This document shows positions 41,215-47,359 of a stretch of DNA of 47,359 nucleotides, one piece after another; within the stretch, counting starts at the first letter, position 1, and the number at the start of each line of letters is the position of its first letter. Source of the DNA: Candidatus Omnitrophota bacterium (GTDB lineage Bacteria; Omnitrophota; Gorgyraeia; JAHIPI01); the NCBI GenBank assembly GCA_018894435.1, contig JAHIPI010000024.1, positions 1 through 47,359 on the forward strand, given 5' to 3'. A program made the position numbers and the translations under genes. Below the pieces are notes generated by a model, which was given only the letters and a program-made list of their open reading frames with translations, was not told where the DNA came from and did no database searches.

Positions 41215-42960
41215 TTAGATAACAGAAATACCCAATTTAAAAATCATGTAGCGCAATACAAAATTTAATACGCCTCCGAACGCAAACGCAAATACAAATA
41301 CAAACGCCGCGATAATAAGGGCTGCCTTCAGCCCTCTCTCTTTTATCATAACAAAAAACTGCGCTATGCACGGTACGAATAAAGTAATAACTACCAGGCT
41401 GACCAAAACCTGTATCTTATCAAGCGCGCCGGACTTAGAAAGCATGTATAAACCTGCCGCGCCGTAATCTCTCCTTAAAAAACCGATGATGAAGGCATCT
41501 GCGGCTTTTTCGGGCAAGCTCAGCATATTTACCACCAGCGGGCTAAGTAAGTGCTCTAACCATTTAAGGATGCCTATTTTATTCGTTACAAAAAGAACCA
41601 GTGTCCCCGCCACAAATAAAGGCACGGCTTCCTTAAGATACCATTTAAGCCGCGCGAGCGTCTTTGATAAAATATTGCTTATCTGCGGCAGCCTGATAGG
41701 GGGGATCTCCTGGATAAAAGGCGAGCGCGCGCCGGGTATTATTTTGGAAGCTACAAAACCGACCGCGATTATGACGAAAAGTATCGCCGACATCCAAATC
41801 ATAAGCGCCCTGCCGGACAAACTGCTGAGAATGCCCATGATTACGCCCAGCTGCGCGGAACAGGGTATAGCGAGCGCGAGCAGTAAAGTCACCAATATGC
41901 GCTCTTTCTTGGTATCCAGGATCCTTGTTGTCAATGTCGCCATAGTCCCGCAGCCAAGTCCGAGTATTATAGGCAAAACGGCCCTGCCGTTTAAACCCAT
42001 CGTCCGGAAGATCCTATCGGATAGTATCGATAATCGCGGCAGATATCCTGAATCCTCCAGCACGCCGAAAAAAATGAAGAAAGCCGTAACTATGGGAAAT
42101 ATAATAGCGAAAGCATAAGTAAGGGCCATCGTAAGAATCCCGTAATCGCCCACGAGAAGCTCCTTTACAATGCCCATAGTTACATATTTGTCTATGATAT
42201 TTGTGAAAAACGGGTTTATTATTTTTCCGAAGACCGTATTTTCAAAAAAATCCACGCCTGCGCCTGCGGCAAATTTTCCGACGAAGTAATACATAAAAAC
42301 CAATACGAGGATAAGTATGGGTACGCCTGTTACGGGCCTCATAGTCAGGCGGCTTATGATTTCCGCCACATCCTTCTTCAAAGGTTTTGATACCTGCAAA
42401 ACCTCTTCCGCCAGATAGGCGGCTATTCTATTCCTGGCGTGCCTTTTCTCTAAAATATCCTCTATGCGGGGGTGCGGAATTCTGGCTTTCGGTATAGCCG
42501 CTCTGAGTTTCGGAAGGCCTTCGCCGGTTACCGCTACGGTCTCGACCACATCTATTCCCAATCTTTCGGACAGTTTCTTCGTGTCTATCTTCATGCCCCG
42601 CTCTCTCGCTTCATCAGTCATATTCAGATTTAAGACAAGGGGCAGATTGAGTTTTATAAGCTCCAGAGTAAGAAGTAGTGATCTTCGCAAATTCTTACTG
42701 TCGGCCACTTGAATTATGCAGGCGATATCGCCTTTAGACAGTATATCGCGGGTCACTCTCTCGTCCTCGGAGTACGGCGTCAGGCTATTCACGCCCGGCG
42801 TATCTACGATCGAGAATTTTTGGCCTCCGAACTTACCTATACCTTTCGATATATCTACGGTCGTGCCGGGATAATTCGACACTGTGACGTAGCTTTTGGT
42901 CAGCGTATTGAAGATTACACTTTTACCGACATTGGGATTTCCGACTAATACGATATTCAC
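41215..42960 (-). CDS. feoB: FeoB ferrous iron transporter
   Basis: This 581-residue Fe2+ importer has an N-terminal G domain with G1 GNPNVGKS, G3 VDTPGVNS and G4 NMTDEA. The switch-I region reads SNYPGTTVD. A short helical GDI-like spacer follows, then two Gate domains and a Core domain with about eight membrane helices. It is shorter than typical FeoB (about 700-770), mainly in the spacer. The start is GTG at 42960, with GGAG upstream. FeoA function is probably supplied by the FeoA domain of the next gene. Iron import under Fur/DtxR control is the expected role. Confidence 0.93.
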   Translation of the reverse strand: MNIVLVGNPNVGKSVIFNTLTKSYVTVSNYPGTTVDISKGIGKFGGQKFSIVDTPGVNSLTPYSEDERVTRDILSKGDIACIIQVADSKNLRRSLLLTLELIKLNLPLVLNLNMTDEARERGMKIDTKKLSERLGIDVVETVAVTGEGLPKLRAAIPKARIPHPRIEDILEKRHARNRIAAYLAEEVLQVSKPLKKDVAEIISRLTMRPVTGVPILILVLVFMYYFVGKFAAGAGVDFFENTVFGKIINPFFTNIIDKYVTMGIVKELLVGDYGILTMALTYAFAIIFPIVTAFFIFFGVLEDSGYLPRLSILSDRIFRTMGLNGRAVLPIILGLGCGTMATLTTRILDTKKERILVTLLLALAIPCSAQLGVIMGILSSLSGRALMIWMSAILFVIIAVGFVASKIIPGARSPFIQEIPPIRLPQISNILSKTLARLKWYLKEAVPLFVAGTLVLFVTNKIGILKWLEHLLSPLVVNMLSLPEKAADAFIIGFLRRDYGAAGLYMLSKSGALDKIQVLVSLVVITLFVPCIAQFFVMIKERGLKAALIIAAFVFVFAFAFGGVLNFVLRYMIFKLGISVI

Positions 42961-43059
42961 TTCTGCGTCTCCGATTTGCCTATTTTAGTTATTTTACCAC
43001 AAATTGATTATAACTGCACTTATTTTCCCGAATATGCCCCGCTACATTCTGTCTCCCCC

Positions 43060-43788
43060 TTATAATAATGGTATTCCTATAATTAATCTAGCCTGCAGGT
43101 CATCGCTTCTTTTATTGAGCCCCGCTACCGCTCCAAGCGATACCCAGAATTTATTCGTTGACCATGATACTGTAGGGCCTGCGTAATATTTTCTGCCGGC
43201 ATAATTGCCCTTTGATTCAACTCCGACCTTAAACTGCGGGATTATGCTGTAACTAATACCTGCGGCGTATTCATGCTCTGTCTTGCCGCCGGACGCTAGC
43301 TCCTGCTTTAGTATAAAGTTATAGGCAAAGTTAAAATCCCCCATATCTTTAGCAAGTATGACTTTACCTTCCAGTACATTATGCTTTTCCAGATTATCGT
43401 TCCTTATATATTCAAGGTAGAGCAGCGTATCAAGCGGCAGCTTATTCTTCTCAAAGAGCCTATATCGGGTCCTGATCTTAAACCCATCATATTCAAATGT
43501 ATTAGATGAAGCGGTATTGGACTGCTTAAATTGCTGGTACATGCTTATATCCCAGTGGTCCGTTATTCCGTATTCCAATTCAACCCAGTGCTTCCAGGTG
43601 TTGGGCTTTGCCCTCTCTATATTCTTCTGCTCCTCCGTCAAATAGTATTCAATCTCCGCATGGCCATTAGGCATGGTTTGGTATTCGTACGTCCAGACAT
43701 AGCCCCTTCTATCCGCACCTGCTTCCTTCGCCATACCTAACACTAATAACAACGCTGCCGCCGAAACTGCAATCTTACTCTTCCACAT
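43060..43788 (-). CDS. Fur-box-preceded beta-barrel-like outer-membrane protein
   Basis: This 242-residue protein has a signal peptide (residues 1-25, ending GADRRG). The mature part alternates hydrophobic and polar residues and is rich in Tyr, Trp and Gly, with strands such as WVELEYGITDHWDISMYQQF, LPLDTLLYLEYIRND and FWVSLGAVAGLN, and ends in a hydrophobic residue (IGIPLL). This is the look of an 8-12-stranded outer-membrane barrel. A perfect palindromic Fur box lies 26 bases upstream, and the FeoB gene is 99 bases downstream, so a role in iron entry is plausible. No TonB box or plug domain is present. Confidence 0.75.
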   Translation of the reverse strand: MWKSKIAVSAAALLLVLGMAKEAGADRRGYVWTYEYQTMPNGHAEIEYYLTEEQKNIERAKPNTWKHWVELEYGITDHWDISMYQQFKQSNTASSNTFEYDGFKIRTRYRLFEKNKLPLDTLLYLEYIRNDNLEKHNVLEGKVILAKDMGDFNFAYNFILKQELASGGKTEHEYAAGISYSIIPQFKVGVESKGNYAGRKYYAGPTVSWSTNKFWVSLGAVAGLNKRSDDLQARLIIGIPLL

Positions 43789-43813
43789 ATTACTACTCTC
43801 CTTTTCTCTCTTT

Positions 43814-43838
43814 GTTATTGAAAATCATTTTCAATAAC
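43814..43838 (-). promoter_or_regulatory. Fur box upstream of the outer-membrane protein gene
   Basis: GTTATTGAAAAT at 43814-43825 and its complement at 43827-43838 form a perfect 25-bp palindrome about a central base. The ATTGAAAAT half-sites match the Fur-box pattern. Binding of Fe-Fur here should repress the gene under iron-replete conditions. Confidence 0.85.
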
Positions 43839-43852
43839 TTTTTAAAAAAATA

Positions 43853-44293
43853 TTACCCTTTGCACTTCCTGCATATGCCGAATATTTGTAATCTGTGTTT
43901 CAATGGTATGAAGCGATTTTCTTTGGCCAGTTTGTCTTGAAGTTTCTCTATCTCCGGTTTCATCACTTCTACATAACTCCCGCATTTCGTACAGATAAGG
44001 TGGTCGTGGTGCCCATGTTCATATTTATGCTCAAACCTTGCTATACCATCACCGAAATCGATTTCGTTACAAAGACCTGCCTCTTCCAGAAGCTTCATCG
44101 TTCGGTATACGGTAGTATAACCTATGGCAGGGTTTTTCTTCCTCAGTATCTTATGCAGTTCATCTGCGGAGAGATGTTTTTCTGTCGAGAGGAACGCCCT
44201 TAGCACTTCCTCTCTCTGCGGTGTATACCTAAGCCTCTTTTCCCTGATAAACTTTTCTAATATCTCAAACTCTTTTCTCACGCTGTTATCCAT
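43853..44293 (-). CDS. fur: Fur-family metal uptake regulator
   Basis: This 146-residue Fur protein has an N-terminal winged helix with RYTPQREEVLRAFL and IGYTTVYRTMKLLEEAGL, then the dimerisation and metal domain with HHDHLICTKCGSYVEV (sensory His and a zinc CxxC) and a C-terminal CRKC. It represses iron-uptake genes when Fe2+ is bound. It sits directly upstream of the Fur-box-preceded gene and has its own palindromic box overlapping its -10, so it is probably autoregulated. The start codon is uncertain: ATG at 44293 has AGAGG touching it; a GTG at 44281 is better spaced. Confidence 0.93.
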   Translation of the reverse strand: MDNSVRKEFEILEKFIREKRLRYTPQREEVLRAFLSTEKHLSADELHKILRKKNPAIGYTTVYRTMKLLEEAGLCNEIDFGDGIARFEHKYEHGHHDHLICTKCGSYVEVMKPEIEKLQDKLAKENRFIPLKHRLQIFGICRKCKG

Positions 44294-44306
44294 CCTCTTT
44301 TGCGCA

Positions 44307-44331
44307 ATTATTGAAAACCACTTTCAATAAT
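44307..44331 (-). promoter_or_regulatory. Fur box overlapping the fur promoter
   Basis: ATTATTGAAAAC and the facing ACTTTCAATAAT form a 25-bp near-palindrome with two mismatched pairs, sharing the ATTGAAA half-site with 43814-43838. It overlaps the -10 at 44327-44332. Confidence 0.78.
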
Positions 44332-44356
44332 ATCACAAAAAATAACCTTTTGTCAA
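44327..44356 (-). promoter_or_regulatory. fur promoter
   Basis: On the minus strand TTGACA (44351-44356) and TATTAT (44327-44332) are 18 bases apart, with the Fur box over the -10 and start point. Confidence 0.72.
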
Positions 44357-44427
44357 TAAAAATATTTCGTTTGGATTATTTTTTCAAGTTCTTAAATAGC
44401 TTTTTGTGGATAACCTGCCGAGCTCGA

Positions 44428-45360
44428 TCAATTGCGCTTTCGAGGAACCCACACCGCCCCTTTGCGTTGGGGCGTTTGGGTCTTCTTTTCTTGCGGATGC
44501 CTTATGAGTTTTTTAAAAAAATCTTGATATTCTTTGAAAAGCGGGTCATTATTCAATTGCCGTAATTCTTCCGCTTTTCTGTAGTCATCCCAACTTTTAC
44601 CATATTCTTTCTTTTCGTAATACGCGACTGCCCGCTCAAAGAAATAATAACTACTATTCGGGTCCAGCTCAATTGCTTTGCTGCATTCGGATACGGCGCT
44701 ATCGTATTGACCCGTATTGCAAAGCATAATTCCCAAGCGGCCATATGCTTCTGCATTTTTTGGATTAATTTCTATGGCCTTTCTAAAATCAGCGATGGCC
44801 TGATCGTATAATTTTTTCTTGGCATATAGATCCCCCCTGTCCAGTAATGCTCTGATATGGTCCGGATCTATTTCCAGCGCCTTTGTATAATCGCTTATAG
44901 CTTTATCGCCTAAACCCTTATTTTCATACGCTGCCCCCCTGCCATCGTAAGCACGGGCGTATCGTGGATCTATTTCTATTGCCTTATTGTAATCGGAAAT
45001 GGCCTGATCATAGAGGCGCTTTACGCTGTAGGCATTGGCTCGCCCCATGTATGCATTAATGTATCTCGGATTTAGTTCTATTGCCTTTGTAAAGTCAGTA
45101 ATGGATTCGTCATATTTACCCTTTTGCTGATAAATTAGCCCCCGAGTAGCATATGATTTAGCTAAAGCCGGGTCTAGTTCGATCGCTTTATTAAGATCGG
45201 TTATAGCCTGGTCATAGAGGCCCTTTTTTAAATAATCAAGTCCTCTATTGTGATAAAATACCGCATCCTTTGGAGTTTTTTCATCAATGTCTTCCTCTGC
45301 AGCCAAAGAATACGAAATAAAAGAGCATGCTATCAGAATTAAAATTAGTATCTTCTTCAT
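44428..45360 (-). CDS. Secreted TPR-repeat protein
   Basis: This 310-residue protein has a signal peptide (residues 1-20, ending SLA-AE) and seven or eight tandem 34-residue TPR units from about residue 31 to 275, each with the pattern G-x-Y-x-Q-A-I-x-D-x-x-K-A-I-E-x-D-P. TPR arrays bind peptides or assemble complexes, here in the periplasm or at a membrane. The C-terminus is polar and basic. It follows the spermidine-synthase-like gene by 19 bases; no specific partner can be named. Its repetitive DNA is due to the protein repeats. Confidence 0.9.
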   Translation of the reverse strand: MKKILILILIACSFISYSLAAEEDIDEKTPKDAVFYHNRGLDYLKKGLYDQAITDLNKAIELDPALAKSYATRGLIYQQKGKYDESITDFTKAIELNPRYINAYMGRANAYSVKRLYDQAISDYNKAIEIDPRYARAYDGRGAAYENKGLGDKAISDYTKALEIDPDHIRALLDRGDLYAKKKLYDQAIADFRKAIEINPKNAEAYGRLGIMLCNTGQYDSAVSECSKAIELDPNSSYYFFERAVAYYEKKEYGKSWDDYRKAEELRQLNNDPLFKEYQDFFKKLIRHPQEKKTQTPQRKGAVWVPRKRN

Positions 45361-45379
45361 GGTTTTTGCTCTCCTCGTT

Positions 45380-47359
45380 TCATAAAATAAGATCGACCGC
45401 TAAATAGCACAGCGCCCCGATAATCAATCCGGCAGAGAAGCCGTGTGTAAGAGAAATCGCAATCGCGCCGACCGATCCAAGCACCGACGCGACACCGTTA
45501 ATGCCGTACATCCATGGGATAAAGTGCCCTAAACCATTTTCATACATTAAATTCATGGCTGCTGGAAATGGGATTCCGAGCAGAAATCCTAAAGGAATCA
45601 AAAAAGACGAAGCTATGAGGCTTTTGACTATAACGGTATTCGCTAAAAAAGCGTTTAGTATAAACTTGTGTACAAAAGATATGGCTATTACCGATATAAA
45701 TATAAGTAGAGCCGCCATTTTTATCCTCTTCATGTTATCTTTAAAAAGCCTTTTGCCGTAAAAGCTCCCTGCGCCCATGCCGGATAAAAGCGATCCTAAA
45801 AGTACGGCAAGCGATATTGTCGGTGAGCCGAGAAATAGCGTAAGTTTTTGAAAAAATGCGATCTCTATCAGCATAAATCCTGCGCCGAGCAGCACAAATA
45901 AGACAATTGAATTGACGATCTTTATATTGATCCTCATAAATATGGCCGGCAGCACTATTATCAATACACAGACCGACAATACTACCTGCAGAAGAAATAG
46001 GACTTCGGCAGTGAGCCCTTTTTGATGTTTAAAGAAGAACGGTTTATCATCTTTAGCCGGACTTATGTCCGTGCGCACGCGCTCTATTATTTTATTCAAG
46101 TTAGGCTTTTCTTTTAACAAATCCGCCATGGTCATATTAAAAAATGCTGTGTCGGAACTCATATCCATACCATGCCCCATCTTAGTGTGATCCATCTTAG
46201 TGTGATCCATCTTAGTATGATCCATCGGCGGCGTAGCAGGCGCCTGCGCATGCCCCATCTTAGCATGATCCATATGATCCATTGGCGGCGACTGAGAGGT
46301 TTCTACTGAAGGCATCACGGCAGCGGTTTGTTTATCGGCATATTCTTTCAATTGCCGTTCATACGGCATGTAAGAGTAGTAAACATCGTCGCCTTTCAAT
46401 ATCTGCTTTATTTTATAGTTATCTTCCATCTCCTCATAGGTAAAAGGTTTTTTCTTCAACACCACTACCGGATTCATGCCTTTCCCGATTACATAAAAGC
46501 AGTTCATCGCATCTTGATGCTTTATACCTCTTTCTCTAAGCGCTGTCAATAAAGTCGTGATAAAACGCAGCGTTTCGGGCGCATGATGAAAGACGCCTAT
46601 CATCCTGCCTTCGTCCGTCAAGTGATCAAGATACTCCCCGACCGACTCGACAGTGAATAGATAATTCTCCGTCAGAGCAAATCCTTCGAAACTCCTTGAT
46701 GTCTTTGTGAGCGGAATCGTAATCATTATGATGTCATATTTTTTGTCGGAACCCCTTACGAAACTCCTCCCTTCGTTAACGACTATATCTACATTTTCAA
46801 AATCCGTGTATATTCCTCCGTTATAGTCTCTGTATTCCTTAACAATGTCAACGAAATCGGGATTGATTTCCACGCCTGTAATATCTTTTACGCCGGCAAG
46901 CAGTCCAAGCAAAATCTCCCGGCCGCCGCCAGGGCCGATAACAAGCAAGCTGTCTTTTTCGTAATTTTTCAAAGGGAGAAAAGGCAGCCCGCCCGAAAAA
47001 CCCAGGGTTAACGCCGATGCCAATCTGCCGGCTTTCTTTAAATCACCGTCAAACCTATACATCGCCGTGCCTGCCGCTCCGTCTATAAAAAGATGCATCG
47101 CGGCATTGTCATCTTTGTACGCCACTAAATCAGTGCGGCCGAACGCGCTCCATTTGCTTTCCACAAGCTCCATATTAGAATCCGGATCGCTTAACATCCC
47201 GTACAAGTCCTTATTGGGATCCTCGGCTATGGGGACTTCGTTTAAGACCGGGAAGGACAGGTCTGCGAAAAATAAAAGTATGCATATGACGGACGCTATC
47301 ATTGGGATCTTAAACGACAATATTTTTCTGCCGCCTGCAAGAAAAAAAGATGCGGCCGA
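45380..47359 (-). CDS. Membrane protein with spermidine-synthase-like domain and His/Met-rich insert (5' end outside window)
   Basis: The frame is open to the right edge, so the first part lies beyond the window. Numbered from the codon at 47320, a membrane segment (about 5-25) leads into a Rossmann methyltransferase-like domain: LLVIGPGGGREIL (125-137), GVEINPDF (149-156) and VNEGRSF. It resembles spermidine synthase, but the catalytic DSSDP-like segment is replaced by MITIPLTKTS, so aminopropyl transfer is doubtful. Residues 347-387 are a low-complexity insert of M-D-H-T-K units. About six membrane helices follow (430-646). Fused spermidine-synthase/transporter-like proteins of this kind are common but uncharacterised. 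The insert could bind Cu or other metals. Confidence 0.8.
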   Translation of the reverse strand, partial: SAASFFLAGGRKILSFKIPMIASVICILLFFADLSFPVLNEVPIAEDPNKDLYGMLSDPDSNMELVESKWSAFGRTDLVAYKDDNAAMHLFIDGAAGTAMYRFDGDLKKAGRLASALTLGFSGGLPFLPLKNYEKDSLLVIGPGGGREILLGLLAGVKDITGVEINPDFVDIVKEYRDYNGGIYTDFENVDIVVNEGRSFVRGSDKKYDIIMITIPLTKTSRSFEGFALTENYLFTVESVGEYLDHLTDEGRMIGVFHHAPETLRFITTLLTALRERGIKHQDAMNCFYVIGKGMNPVVVLKKKPFTYEEMEDNYKIKQILKGDDVYYSYMPYERQLKEYADKQTAAVMPSVETSQSPPMDHMDHAKMGHAQAPATPPMDHTKMDHTKMDHTKMGHGMDMSSDTAFFNMTMADLLKEKPNLNKIIERVRTDISPAKDDKPFFFKHQKGLTAEVLFLLQVVLSVCVLIIVLPAIFMRINIKIVNSIVLFVLLGAGFMLIEIAFFQKLTLFLGSPTISLAVLLGSLLSGMGAGSFYGKRLFKDNMKRIKMAALLIFISVIAISFVHKFILNAFLANTVIVKSLIASSFLIPLGFLLGIPFPAAMNLMYENGLGHFIPWMYGINGVASVLGSVGAIAISLTHGFSAGLIIGALCYLAVDLIL
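46181..46225 (-). repeat. Three 15-bp tandem repeats encoding MDHTK
   Basis: The unit CTTAGTGTGATCCAT occurs three times in a row (46181-46195, 46196-46210, and 46211-46225 with one change). It encodes M-D-H-T-K repeats in the spermidine-synthase-like protein, with looser copies nearby. Repeat number could vary by slippage. Confidence 0.85.

Noticed and set aside
44405-44413. TGTGGATAA, a match to the DnaA box consensus
   Set aside because: It is a single 9-mer with no cluster of boxes, no AT-rich unwinding region and no dnaA or dnaN nearby, so an origin is not supported.
46181-46225. Tandem repeats as a possible CRISPR array
   Set aside because: The units are 15 bp with no spacers and lie in frame inside a coding gene; no cas genes are present in the window.

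Overview
The window reads as a Gram-negative, anaerobe-like bacterium from an uncultured lineage. An outer-membrane efflux channel, a periplasmic adaptor and a beta-barrel protein imply two membranes. An archaeal-style stand-alone GMP synthase ATPase subunit, intein-bearing RtcB with archease, a full-length NifU, homospermidine synthesis and a TreT-type trehalose synthase are a mix I associate with candidate phyla such as Omnitrophota. That placement is inference; no phylogenetic marker was tested. Almost every gene is on the minus strand; the only clear plus-strand gene is the glycosyltransferase at 19214-20932.

Read along the minus strand, from high to low coordinates. (1) 47359-44428: a membrane-fused spermidine-synthase-like protein, cut by the window edge, carrying a His/Met-rich repeat, then a TPR protein. 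(2) 44293-40537: iron homeostasis, with Fur, a Fur-box-preceded outer-membrane protein, FeoB and a DtxR-FeoA regulator. (3) 40449-37014: a STAS protein, a D-lactate-dehydrogenase-like enzyme, then NifU-NifS for Fe-S cluster assembly. (4) 36956-30272: a CsoR-type repressor behind a G-tract operator, a YHS-domain protein and a complete CusCBA-type metal efflux pump. (5) 30166-20937: an osmotic-stress and sugar operon with MscS, a sensor-HAMP-OtsA fusion, OtsB, DUF5752, TreT, a small membrane ORF, a GT87-like and a GT2 glycosyltransferase and a nucleotide-sugar epimerase.

(6) 19079-10830 is the accessory part of the window. It starts with an AbiEi/AbiEii-type pair and continues tightly into a TIM-barrel protein, a P-loop kinase and a GHKL (Hsp90/MORC-like) ATPase. 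A relic then follows that repeats the AbiEii/TIM-barrel junction, and after it an unrecognised 261-residue protein. Beyond a strong promoter come three more nucleotidyltransferase modules, each with a small partner. The AbiE-headed multigene cluster, with its duplicated junction, is the best candidate here for an undescribed defence or toxin-antitoxin-derived system.

(7) 10765-948 is mostly housekeeping: a small membrane ORF, the GMP synthase ATPase subunit, homospermidine synthase plus an ornithine-type decarboxylase, a YbgC-like thioesterase, archease, intein-containing RtcB, SerRS, a membrane metalloprotease and tRNA-Ser(GGA), closed by a terminator. The left end holds a HEPN-type gene lying between 13-bp inverted repeats and the first codons of another gene.
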